Source: an uncultured Chitinophaga sp.
Lineage (GTDB): Bacteria; Bacteroidota; Bacteroidia; Chitinophagales; Chitinophagaceae
NCBI RefSeq assembly: GCF_946479755.1
Contig: NZ_CAMLHC010000036.1
Coordinates: forward strand, 15,932 to 79,931
DNA: 64,000 nt
Direction: 5' to 3'
This document shows, in pieces, positions 1 to 10,500 of the stretch. A program made the translations under genes and the position numbers. Numbering within the stretch: position 1 is the first letter of the stretch; each line of letters begins with the position of its first letter. A model generated the notes under the pieces. It had not been told where the DNA came from and searched no databases. It saw only the letters and a program-made list of their open reading frames with translations.

Positions 1-3000
1 GGTGACGGGTATAGTGCCGTTAACACCTATTCAAACGGCTTTCTTTGAACAGGTAGTCACACACCGGCATCATTTTAATCAGTCGGTATTGCTAAAGTCA
101 AAAGAACCGCTGGATGAGCAGGCGCTGGCCGCTGCGCTGGACAAAATTATGCAGCACCATGATGCGCTCCGTATGGTATATGGACAAACAGCGCAGGGAT
201 GGGTACAGGAGAACAAAGGAACCGCTTTATCCTGTAAGCTGCAGGTGATCGTCCCGGAGGACGGGGATGACTTTGAGGCACATTGTCAGCGGGTACAAAC
301 CAGCATGGACTTATCACACGGCCCGTTGTTCAAAGCGGTGCTGTTTAAGGGAACAGCCGGCGACCGCCTGTTGTTGGTGGCGCACCACCTGGTGATTGAT
401 GGGGTCTCCTGGCGTATCATCTTCGAGGATCTGTCATCGCTATACCGCCAGGCTGTTTCCGGTCAGCCGCTTGTATTGCCGGGAAAAACGGATTCTTTCC
501 GCTACTGGCAGGAACAGCAGGCTGCCTATGCCAACAGTGAATTGCTCCGGAAAGAACGCGCATATTGGTCGGCTATAGAATCTATTCACGTACAACCATT
601 ACCGTTAGACAACGCCGGCGGGAGCAACTTTATGAAAGACACCACCTCGGTGAGCATTGCCCTGGAAGAAGAAGTTACCACACAACTGCTGACCCGTTGT
701 TATAAAGCATATCATACAGAAGTAAACGACGTCCTGCTGACGGCTTTTGGACGTGCCGTGCAGCAGGTGTTCAACATCGATAAAGTGTTGATCGGCCTGG
801 AAGGTCACGGTCGCGAATACATTGGCGGCGACACAGATGTGACGCGCACGGTAGGCTGGTTTACCTCCACGTACCCGGTATTGCTGGATATGCGCTACGG
901 TCCGGAAGATGTCCGGCAACTAATAGCCGTAAAGGAATCGCTGCACCGCGTACCCAATAAGGGTATTGGTTATGGCATCCTTCGTTATCTCGGCGGGGAA
1001 GACTATCAGCTGCGCGCTGAAATAATTTTTAACTACCTCGGCGATTTTGGCAGCGGCGTACAGTCAGCAACAGGCGAAACCCTGTTCTCTTTCTCCGGTG
1101 AGGCGCATGGAGACGATATTTCCCCGGACATCGACCGCAACACCATACTGGATGTGTCCGGGCGGGTGGTAGACGGGAAACTGACACTGGCTATCGGATA
1201 CAGCCGGCAGCAGTTTAATACGGCCACTATCCGGACGCTGTTGGATACCTGTCAGCAACAGCTCTTCCGGTTGGTAGAGCAGTTGTCAACTTCAGACCGG
1301 ACCAGTGTTACGCCGGTTGACCTTACCTACGGCGAGCTGGGCATCGACCAGGTGCTGGAATTGCAAACGCGCTGCGACGTGGAGGACGTATACACTTTAA
1401 GCCCGTTACAGGAAGGATTGTATTATCACTGGCTGGCGTCTCCCGGTTCACCGGTTTATTTCGAGGAAACCAGTTATCGCCTGAGTGGCCAGCTGGACCT
1501 GGCGGCGGTAGAACAGAGCTACCGGATGCTGGTAGCCCGTCATGCCGTGTTGCGTACGTTCTTTACCCAGGATTACGGTGAAGACGTGCTCCAGGTGGTA
1601 AGGAAAGAAGGACTGGTGGATTTTGAAATAAGGGATGTCTCCGGGGAAGAGGATTTCGTATTGGCTGATTTTAAAAAATCGGACCGCGCCAGGGGATTTG
1701 ACCTGCATAATGGTCCGCTGATGCGTTTAACGGTACTGCTGTTGGGCAACAACACCTGTGAGTTTGTCTGGAGCCATCATCATATCCTGATGGATGGCTG
1801 GTGCAGCAGTATCCTGGTAAAGGAGTTCTTCCGGATGTATCAATGTCTTATACAAGGCCATACGCCGGACTTAGGGAAAGTGCATCCTTATTCCGATTAT
1901 ATCAAATGGTTGCGTCATACGGATAAAGCTGCCACGCTGGCTTACTGGCGGGAATACCTGTCCGGTTACGACGCTTTAAGCGGGCTGCCTGCCGTCAGCG
2001 CCACCGGCAAACCGGCATATAAAGCCAAACAAAGCAATTTCTCTATCGACGGTGCGTTGCGCCAGTCTGTACGTACCCTCTGCGCAGAAAGTGGCATAAC
2101 AGAAAATATCTTCATACAGACCGTATGGAGCGTTTTGCTGGGCCGGTATAACAATACCAACGATGTGGTATTTGGCGCCGTGGTGTCGGGAAGACCGGCG
2201 CAGCTGGAGGGAGTGGAGGATATGATTGGCCTGTTCATTAATACCATCCCGGTGCGTATCACCTTCGGTGAAGGCGCTACCATCCGGGAAGTGATGAAAC
2301 AGGTGCATCAGAACTATATCGCGGGGCTCAACCATCATTACGCGCAACTGGCCGATATCCATGGGATCACGCTGCCGGGGCGGAATTTGTTTGACCATAT
2401 TGTTGTTTTTGAAAACTATCCCGTACAGGAGATGGTAAAGGAAAGCGTGGAAAACAACCGGCAGCAGAAACCCCTGACGATGCTGTCCTCCGGAAGTTTT
2501 GAGCAATCCAACTATGATTTCATGTTCACTATCGTTCCCGGTGAAAATTTGCTGCTCAAATTCAGCTATAACGCTAACGTATATAGCGAAGCGCAGGTAG
2601 AAAGGGTGATGCAGCACCTGGTGCATATTATAGAACAGGTGGTGCTGCATTCCGCCGCCAGGATAGAAGACATCGATTACCTGGATGCGGCAGAAAAAGA
2701 GGTATTGCTCGACACCTTTAATGACACAGCGGCGGCGTTTCGCGATACGGAAACCCTGATCAGTTTATTTGAAGAGCAGGTAACGGGTACACCGGAAACA
2801 ACGGCGCTTGTTTTTGAAGGCCGCTCTTTCACCTATCGGGAGATCAATGAAAAAGCCAACCGGCTGGCCCATTACCTGAGGATTACGTATGCCATTGTGC
2901 CGGGCGATCGCATCGGTGTTAAGCTCGATCGCAGCGAGCAGATGATAGTGGCCCTGCTGGGCGCACTGAAATCCGGCGGCGCTTATGTACCCATTGATCC

Positions 3001-4537
3001 GGGCTATCCGCAGGAGCGTATCGATTACCTGCTGGAAGACAGCCAGTGCAAGGTATTGATAGATGATGCTTTGCTCGCCGCCTTTGACGGGGTGGCCGCC
3101 GGTTACAGCACTGTCAACCCGGAAAGCGTGAATACCGCTGCTGACCTGGCCTATGTGATTTACACTTCCGGCTCTACCGGGCAGCCCAAAGGCTGTATGC
3201 TGGAACACCGTGGTGTGGTGAATCGTATTGCGTGGATGTGGCAGCATTATGGATTTAGTGCTGCGGATGTAGTCCTGCAGAAAACCACTTTCACCTTCGA
3301 TGTTTCCGTATGGGAAATTTTCCTGCCGCTGTGCTGGGGCGCCCGTATGGTGCTGTGCCATAAAGACGATGTGGCGGTACCGGGCCGTTTGCTGGACCTC
3401 ATCGAAAGGGAGAAGGTGACCTGTCTGCATTTTGTGCCCAGCATGTTTAGCGCCTTTATTACCGCGGTAGCGGACGAGCCGCGGCTCCCGCAGCGCCTAT
3501 TGTCCCTGCGCGGCATCATGACCAGCGGCGAGGCGTTACCCGCCGAAACTGTAGCCGCCTGGTATCAGCTTCTGCCGGTACCGGTGCATAACCTCTACGG
3601 CCCTACGGAGGCATCTGTTGACGTCACTTATTACACTACCGCGCCCGGTGATACGAAAGTGCCTATCGGCCGCCCCATCTGGAACACGGCTATCTATATA
3701 CTGGATGCGGATAACCGCTTGCTGCCGTCCGGAGTGGCCGGGGAAATCTGTATCGGCGGCATTGGCTTGTCACGCGGGTACCTCAATAAGCCGCAGCTGA
3801 CAGCGGAGAAGTTTGTAGCGAATCCTTTCCGTGCCGGTGAACGGATGTACAAAACCGGTGATCTCGGTCGCTGGCTGCCGGATGGCAACATTGAATACCT
3901 GGGCCGCAAAGACGACCAGGTAAAAATCCGCGGCTACCGTATTGAACTCGGCGAAATTGAAGCAGCCCTGTTAAAACAACCGGGTGTCTCTGCTGCTGCG
4001 GTAACAGTTAAAACCAGCCGTGATGGCGATAAAGACCTGTTGGCCTACATTGTCTCCAACCGGGAGTATACGGTGTCCGAGCTGAAAACGGCCCTGGGTA
4101 ACACACTTCCCGGGTATATGGTGCCTGCTTATTATATGCCGCTGGCGTCTATGCCACTTTCTGCCAACGGGAAGCTGGACCGTAAAAAACTGCCCGAGCC
4201 CGATGGCATGGGACTCTCCGGCAGCAAAGCGTATGTAGCGCCGGCAAATGAACTGGAGGAACAACTTGTCCATATCTGGCAGGATCTCCTGGGAAGAGAA
4301 AAGGTGGGAGTGAGAGACAATTTCTATGAAATAGGCGGTAACTCTATCAAAATTATCCGCCTCTCCAAAATTCTCAGCAAAACCCTGGATAAAGACATCA
4401 GCGTGGCATTGCTGTTTCAGTACCCTAATATCGCCGACCTGGTGGACTATATAACACAGGAGCCGGTCATCTGCGAAACAGCCGATTTTGACAGCAACGA
4501 ACTGGCCGAAGACCTGGATAAATTCAATTTTATGTAG
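1..4537 (+). CDS. NRPS, 5' partial: E-C-A(Ser)-PCP
   Basis: The reading frame is open to the window edge and begins inside an epimerization domain, so the gene continues upstream and the apparent GTG at base 2 is not its start. Residue numbers count from base 2. The E domain (about 1-430) has HHLVIDG at 128-134 and the E-type elements EGHGRE and RTVGWFTS. A condensation domain follows (about 455-885; HHILMDG at 593-599), presumably of D-L type because it follows E. The adenylation domain (about 915-1410) gives pocket residues DVWHMSLVD, close to the serine code DVWHLSLID. The PCP carries GGNSI with Ser1448. The C-terminal tail ends in an acidic segment plus DLDKFNF, a likely short linear docking motif for the next protein. 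The previous residue is therefore D-configured, and this module adds serine. Domain order is certain; substrate is a hand prediction. Confidence 0.93.
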   Translation, partial: VTGIVPLTPIQTAFFEQVVTHRHHFNQSVLLKSKEPLDEQALAAALDKIMQHHDALRMVYGQTAQGWVQENKGTALSCKLQVIVPEDGDDFEAHCQRVQTSMDLSHGPLFKAVLFKGTAGDRLLLVAHHLVIDGVSWRIIFEDLSSLYRQAVSGQPLVLPGKTDSFRYWQEQQAAYANSELLRKERAYWSAIESIHVQPLPLDNAGGSNFMKDTTSVSIALEEEVTTQLLTRCYKAYHTEVNDVLLTAFGRAVQQVFNIDKVLIGLEGHGREYIGGDTDVTRTVGWFTSTYPVLLDMRYGPEDVRQLIAVKESLHRVPNKGIGYGILRYLGGEDYQLRAEIIFNYLGDFGSGVQSATGETLFSFSGEAHGDDISPDIDRNTILDVSGRVVDGKLTLAIGYSRQQFNTATIRTLLDTCQQQLFRLVEQLSTSDRTSVTPVDLTYGELGIDQVLELQTRCDVEDVYTLSPLQEGLYYHWLASPGSPVYFEETSYRLSGQLDLAAVEQSYRMLVARHAVLRTFFTQDYGEDVLQVVRKEGLVDFEIRDVSGEEDFVLADFKKSDRARGFDLHNGPLMRLTVLLLGNNTCEFVWSHHHILMDGWCSSILVKEFFRMYQCLIQGHTPDLGKVHPYSDYIKWLRHTDKAATLAYWREYLSGYDALSGLPAVSATGKPAYKAKQSNFSIDGALRQSVRTLCAESGITENIFIQTVWSVLLGRYNNTNDVVFGAVVSGRPAQLEGVEDMIGLFINTIPVRITFGEGATIREVMKQVHQNYIAGLNHHYAQLADIHGITLPGRNLFDHIVVFENYPVQEMVKESVENNRQQKPLTMLSSGSFEQSNYDFMFTIVPGENLLLKFSYNANVYSEAQVERVMQHLVHIIEQVVLHSAARIEDIDYLDAAEKEVLLDTFNDTAAAFRDTETLISLFEEQVTGTPETTALVFEGRSFTYREINEKANRLAHYLRITYAIVPGDRIGVKLDRSEQMIVALLGALKSGGAYVPIDPGYPQERIDYLLEDSQCKVLIDDALLAAFDGVAAGYSTVNPESVNTAADLAYVIYTSGSTGQPKGCMLEHRGVVNRIAWMWQHYGFSAADVVLQKTTFTFDVSVWEIFLPLCWGARMVLCHKDDVAVPGRLLDLIEREKVTCLHFVPSMFSAFITAVADEPRLPQRLLSLRGIMTSGEALPAETVAAWYQLLPVPVHNLYGPTEASVDVTYYTTAPGDTKVPIGRPIWNTAIYILDADNRLLPSGVAGEICIGGIGLSRGYLNKPQLTAEKFVANPFRAGERMYKTGDLGRWLPDGNIEYLGRKDDQVKIRGYRIELGEIEAALLKQPGVSAAAVTVKTSRDGDKDLLAYIVSNREYTVSELKTALGNTLPGYMVPAYYMPLASMPLSANGKLDRKKLPEPDGMGLSGSKAYVAPANELEEQLVHIWQDLLGREKVGVRDNFYEIGGNSIKIIRLSKILSKTLDKDISVALLFQYPNIADLVDYITQEPVICETADFDSNELAEDLDKFNFM

Positions 4538-4589
4538 TCCCGCATAGCCCTCGTTAACCAATATGCCTGGTCCTTTTAAATAAATAATA

Positions 4590-7500
4590 ATGGAAGATTT
4601 ATTAAGGAGATTAAAACAACATCATATTGTGGTGTCACTCGACAAAAGTGATCTGAAAGTGAAGTTCAACGGAACAAAAATTTCAGACGAACTGGTGAGC
4701 GAGCTCAAACAACACAAGGCTGCCCTGGTGGCATACCTCACCAGCCTGAAGGAAAAGGAGGAGGACAATGATATTGTGCCCGCAGGTATCCAGCCACACT
4801 ACCCCCTGTCGTCATCGCAGCATCGCTTATGGATGCTGTGCCAGCTGGAAGATGGTAACATTGCCTACAATATGCCGGGCGTGTGCACCTTTGAAGGACC
4901 ATTGGATTATGCCTCGCTGGCTGCTGCCATGGATACGCTTATAGAACGCCACGAGAGCCTCCGCACGGTATTCCGGGAAGACGGATCGGGCGCGGTACGG
5001 CAGTTTATCCTTTCCCCGGAGGAAATAGGATTTGCCATCGGTCATCGTGATCTGCGCGCAGAAAATGACAAAGACGCCGTGGGGAAAAAACTGGTGCAGG
5101 AGGCGTTATACAAACCTTTCGACCTGGCAACAGGCCCCTTGGTACGTATCTGCCTGTTCCGCGTGGAAGACCATAAATGGATCTTCGTTTACGTGATGCA
5201 TCATATTATCAGCGACGGCCGTTCTACCAATGTGCTGGTCCAGGAACTGTTGACCCTTTACAGCGCTTATACCCGGCAAAAGCCTGATCCGCTGCGCCCT
5301 TTAACGCTTCAGTATAAGGATTACGCCGTGTGGGAGCAGAAACAGCTGGGGAAAGCACACCTACGGATACACGAAAATTACTGGTTGCAGCAATTCAGCG
5401 GCCCGTTACCGGTATTGGACTTCCCGGTGGATAACAAACGTCCCGCTGTGAGGTCTTATAATGGCAGAACGATCAGTAAAAGCATTAATGCCCGATACAG
5501 CAAAGCTATCAGGGCGGCCAGCCAGGAAAAAGGCGGCACCCTTTTTATGGGATTGCTGGCATTGGTAAATATGCTGCTGTACCGTTATACCGGTCAGGAA
5601 GACCTGGTTGTAGGAACGCCTATTGCGGGCCGCGAACATGCGGACCTGGAAAACCAGATCGGTTTTTATCTTAATACGCTCGCACTTCGTACCAAATTTA
5701 ATCATGGGCAAAGTTTTAATGAGCTGCTGGAAAACATCCGGCAAATCACCTTGTCGGCCTATGAACACCAGGTGTATCCATTCGATAAGCTGATAGATAA
5801 ACTGGCACTGAAACGCGATCTTAGCCGCAACCCGCTGTTCGATGTGATGATTCTGCTGCAGAATACGAACATTGTAAATAACGCTGCTGCCGGTTCCCAA
5901 ATGGGAGATATTAAGATTGCCCGTTACGCCGGTGGTGAGGGCGTTGTGAGCAAGTATGACCTTACTTTTTATTTTACGGAAACAGGGGAGACGATCCGGC
6001 TGGACATCGAGTATAACAATGATCTTTTTAATAAGGAGACGATTGAAGGTATCTGGTCATCTTTCGAAAGCCTGACCAATGTGGCAGTCAACAACCCGGA
6101 GGCCACTATACAGGAACTCATATTTATGGCGATGCCACCGGCGGCGCCGCCGGCTTCGTTTAAAGGAACGGCACCTGCTGAATCGCATTGTTCCGAACAT
6201 CAGCGGAGGCTGTGGTTCATTGACCAGTTCGAAAAAAATAACCTGTACGAACATAGTCCCGTATACCATAATCTCCCATTGGTAGTGAAAATAGCCGGGC
6301 CGCTGGAGGTAACGGCGCTGAACGCAGCTGCCAGGAAACAACTGGCCGGCCATGCTATACTGCGTAGCCGTATTATCACCCGCAACAGTGAACCCTTCCT
6401 GGTAGTCAGCGATGCTCCTGTTGATGATGTCCGCTACCGGGTATGGCCCGCCTGTTCAGATGAAAAGGAGGTAGTGGCCGGCTGCGAAGCCATCATCGAC
6501 ATGCCCTTCAATATAGACGAAGATCAGCTGGTGCGCTTCGATCATGTATGTTATGATACGGATAAATATCTGCTGATCATTACAGCCCACCACCTGGTGG
6601 CCGACAGAGCGTCGCTGGTTACGCTGTTTAACGGGCTGATGAACGACTATCACGCCTTCAGTATCGGAACGGTCGCTGTTACCAGCGAGCCATTGCCGCA
6701 GTATGCGGAATACGCCGCATGGCAACTGGCGATGCCTGCTGAAGCACAGGCTGCGCCATTGTTCTATTGGAAGAATACATTAAAGGATGCTCCCATTCTG
6801 TACCTGGATACCGATCAGCCACGGGAGCATATTCACATTTATAAATCGGCTTTTGCCAAGCGTAAACTGACAACTGCCGTCTCGGAAAAATTGCGGGCAT
6901 GGTGCCGCGAAAAACAAATTGCGCCATCCGAATTCCTCTTTGCAGCTTTTAACGCCTTACTGTTCCGGTACACCGGCAGCGAAGAGATTGTAACCGGCAC
7001 TTTTGCCGGCAACAGGAAACAGGACGAGCTGCGCCCGCTGATAGGGCCTTTATCAAACCTGGTGACCCTGAAAATTAATGCCAATGCCGATATGGCGTTT
7101 GAAGCATTGCTGCGGAACGTGTCTGCCGGGTATCATGATGCCGTAAGGTTTGCAGATGTTCCTTTTGAAAAAGTGGTGCTGGAAGTAAATCCGGGTAAGG
7201 ATATGAGCCGTACCGCCCTCTTTGATGTTATTTTCCATTATGAAGAGCCTGCGGCGATTGCCGGCGGATTTGAGGTGCTCGAGCTTAATCACGGACTGGG
7301 GAAATATGATTTTAACCTCCTGGCGACCGGTGGTGCCTGTTTTGAATTTTGCCTTACCTATAACGGTAAATATTTTAACCGGGCAGGGATAGAGAGATTA
7401 CTGACACATTTGACCGGTATTATCTCAGCTGCGCTGGAGACGCCGCTGGCACCTCTTTCGGCGTTGCAGTACCTCAGCGCGGAGGAAATTTTCCAGCTGG

Positions 7501-10500
7501 TGACGGACATGAATGATACACAGTCCGGTTTCCCCGGGCAGGAGAATATTGTCAGCCTGTTCGAAGCGCAGGTGGCCGCCACCCCGGATAACATTGCGGT
7601 TGTTTTTGAAGACATAAAGCTCACCTACAGGGAATTGAATGAGGCGGCCAACCGCCTCGGTAATTATCTGCGCAGCAATTACAGGCTGGCGCCGGGTGAT
7701 CTGGCAGGCATGCTGCTGGAGAGGTCTGAAAAGATCATTGTCGCCATTATGGGGATACTCAAGGCGGGCGCCGCCTATGTACCCATTGATCCGCAGTATC
7801 CGAAAGACCGTATTGACTATATGATGGAGGATAGCGGCTGCAGGGTGGTCATCGATGAACAGGAGTTTGCCCGCTTCAGCAAAGTGGCGCACCTGTATGA
7901 CAATACCAACCCTTTGCCTGTTAACAGTCCGGGTGATCTGGCATATGTGATCTACACATCGGGAACGACGGGGATGCCTAAAGGTACATTGATAGAGCAC
8001 CGGAATGTAGTGCGCCTGATGAAGCCCGACAGGCGGCCGTTTGATTTTGGCCCTTCGGATGTTTGGACGATGTTTCATTCCTACTGTTTTGACTTTTCCG
8101 TGTGGGAAATGTACGGCGCGCTCTTATTCGGTGGCAAGGTAATCGTGGTGCCCGTTATGACAGCCAGAGATGCTCACGCGTTCCTGGCCGTGTTACAGCA
8201 GCATGGTGTAACAGTGCTGAACCAGACCCCATCGGCTTTCGACAGCCTGGTGAAGGTAACCCTCTCTGCTGATGCGCCACACTTGCCGCTCCGTTATGTT
8301 ATTTTCGGAGGAGAAGCGCTGTCACCCGCCAGCCTGAAGGAATGGCACCAAAAATATCCTGATGCCCGGCTTATCAATATGTATGGTATCACAGAAACCA
8401 CCGTGCATGTTACTTACAAGGAAATCACTGATGCAGAGATAGCAACGAACAACAGTAATATCGGCAAACCGATACCGACACTTACCTGTTATGTCCTTGA
8501 TCCGCGCCGCAACCTGCTGCCGGTAGGTATTTCCGGGGAGCTGTATGTTGGTGGTGATGGCGTTTGCAGAGGCTATCTTAATAAAAAGGAACTTACAGAT
8601 GCGCGTTTTATTGAAAGTCCGTTCAGGCCCGGTGAACGCTTATACCGTTCCGGAGATAAAGTAAAAAGGCTTGACAATGGCGAAATGGAGTATGCCGGCC
8701 GTATAGATGACCAGGTGAAGATCAGGGGATACCGGATTGAACTGGGAGAAGTGGAAAATGTGCTGAGGCAGCATCCGCTGGTGGAAGAGGCTATTGTTAT
8801 CGCCAGTAAAGATGATAAAGGCGACAGTAACCTGGTGGCGTATATCATCAGTAAAAGCGTCGTCGATATTGTCAAACTGCGCCAGGACATTGCGCTGCAC
8901 ATACCCGCGTATATGCTGCCAGCTTACTTTGTACAGCTGGATGCTATCCCGCTTACCTCCAACGGGAAAACAGACAAAAAGAATTTGCCTGCACCGTCAA
9001 CTGAAAGCAGCTCCGCCGGTGAGGCTTATGTTGCTCCCCGTAATACTACAGAAGCGTTACTAGCCGCCATATGGCACGATGTTCTGGGAAAAGAGGGCAT
9101 CGGAGCGAAAGACAATTTCTTTGAGCTGGGTGGCCACAGCTTAAAAGCCACCCGTTTGATAAGCCAGATTCATAAAGAGATGGATGTAAAACTGGCGTTG
9201 AAGGATATTTTCACGAACCCTGTGCTGGAAGAGCAGGCGCTGCTACTGTCCCAAATGAAGAAAGAGGCGTTTGTGGCCATAGCCCCGGCGCCGGTACAGG
9301 CGCATTATCCGTTGTCATCATCCCAGCGCAGGCTGTGGGTACTCAGCCAGTTTGAAGACGCCGGTACGGCTTATAACATGACCGGCGTACAGGTCTTTGA
9401 CGGCCTGCTTGACAGGGAAGTGCTGCAGTCCGCCTTTGACAGGCTGGTGGCCCGTCATGAGAGTTTGCGCACTGTATTCAGATATAATGAAGCGGGTGAA
9501 ATCCGGCAATATATCCTGGCCCCGGAAGACGCCGGTTTTTTACTGGAGCATGAAGATCTGCGTACTACTGCTTCCGCGGAGGATATAGTCCGTGCACGGG
9601 TAGCGGAAATCTTTACCCCACCCTTTGACCTGCAACAGGGCCCTTTGCTGAGGGCGGGTTTATTCCGGACCGGCGACAGCAAATGGGTGCTGGCTCACGC
9701 CATGCACCATATAATCAGCGACGGTTGGTCTATGGGGATTCTTAGCGGTGAACTGCTGCAGATATATCATTCACTGCAGGATACCGGCGCCGTAGTATTA
9801 CCACCGCTCCGGCTGCAGTACAAAGACTATGCGGTATGGCAACAGGAGCAGCTGCACAGCGGCTTGTTAAACGACTCCGGTGCTTACTGGCTCCGGCAAA
9901 TGGAGGGTGACCTGCCGGTGTTGCAACTGCCGGCTTCCAATCCCCGTCCGGCGGTAAAAACATTCAATGGCGGTAGGGTATGCCTTGAGTTAGACAAAGA
10001 CACAACACAGGCGCTGCGGAACATCACCCGCCGCCAGGGCGCTACGCTGTTCATGGGACTGCTGGCTGCCGTAAACACTTTACTGTACCGCTATTCCGGT
10101 CAGGAAGATATGATCATCGGCAGCCCGGTGGCAGGACGGCCTCACGCCGATTTAAACGGCCAGATAGGCTTTTATATCAATACGCTGGCTTTAAGGTCCC
10201 GTTTCAGTGGCAGTGACAGCTACGAAATATTGCTGGATAACGTGAAACAGGTAACACTGGACGCATACGAGCATCAACTGTATCCTTTCGATGAACTGGT
10301 GGATGCGCTTCCGCTCACCAGGGACATGAGCCGTAGCAGCCTTTTTGACGTGATGGTGGTATTACAGAACAACGAAACAGCAACGGCAGGAAACGCCCGG
10401 GGACTGCGTGGCGTAAAGGAGGGTGCGTTCGGGCAGGATACAAAGGTGATCAGCAAATTTGACCTCACTTTCAATTTCCAGGAAACAGGTGATACGCTGC

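Noticed and set aside
2..4. GTG as start codon of the first NRPS gene
   Set aside because: The frame begins inside an epimerization domain that needs an A-PCP before it, and it is open to the window edge; the gene is truncated.
6180..7470. Heterocyclization (Cy) domain in the tandem pair
   Set aside because: The motif is HHLVADR, not the DxxxxD motif of Cy domains, and neighbouring A domains do not select Cys.
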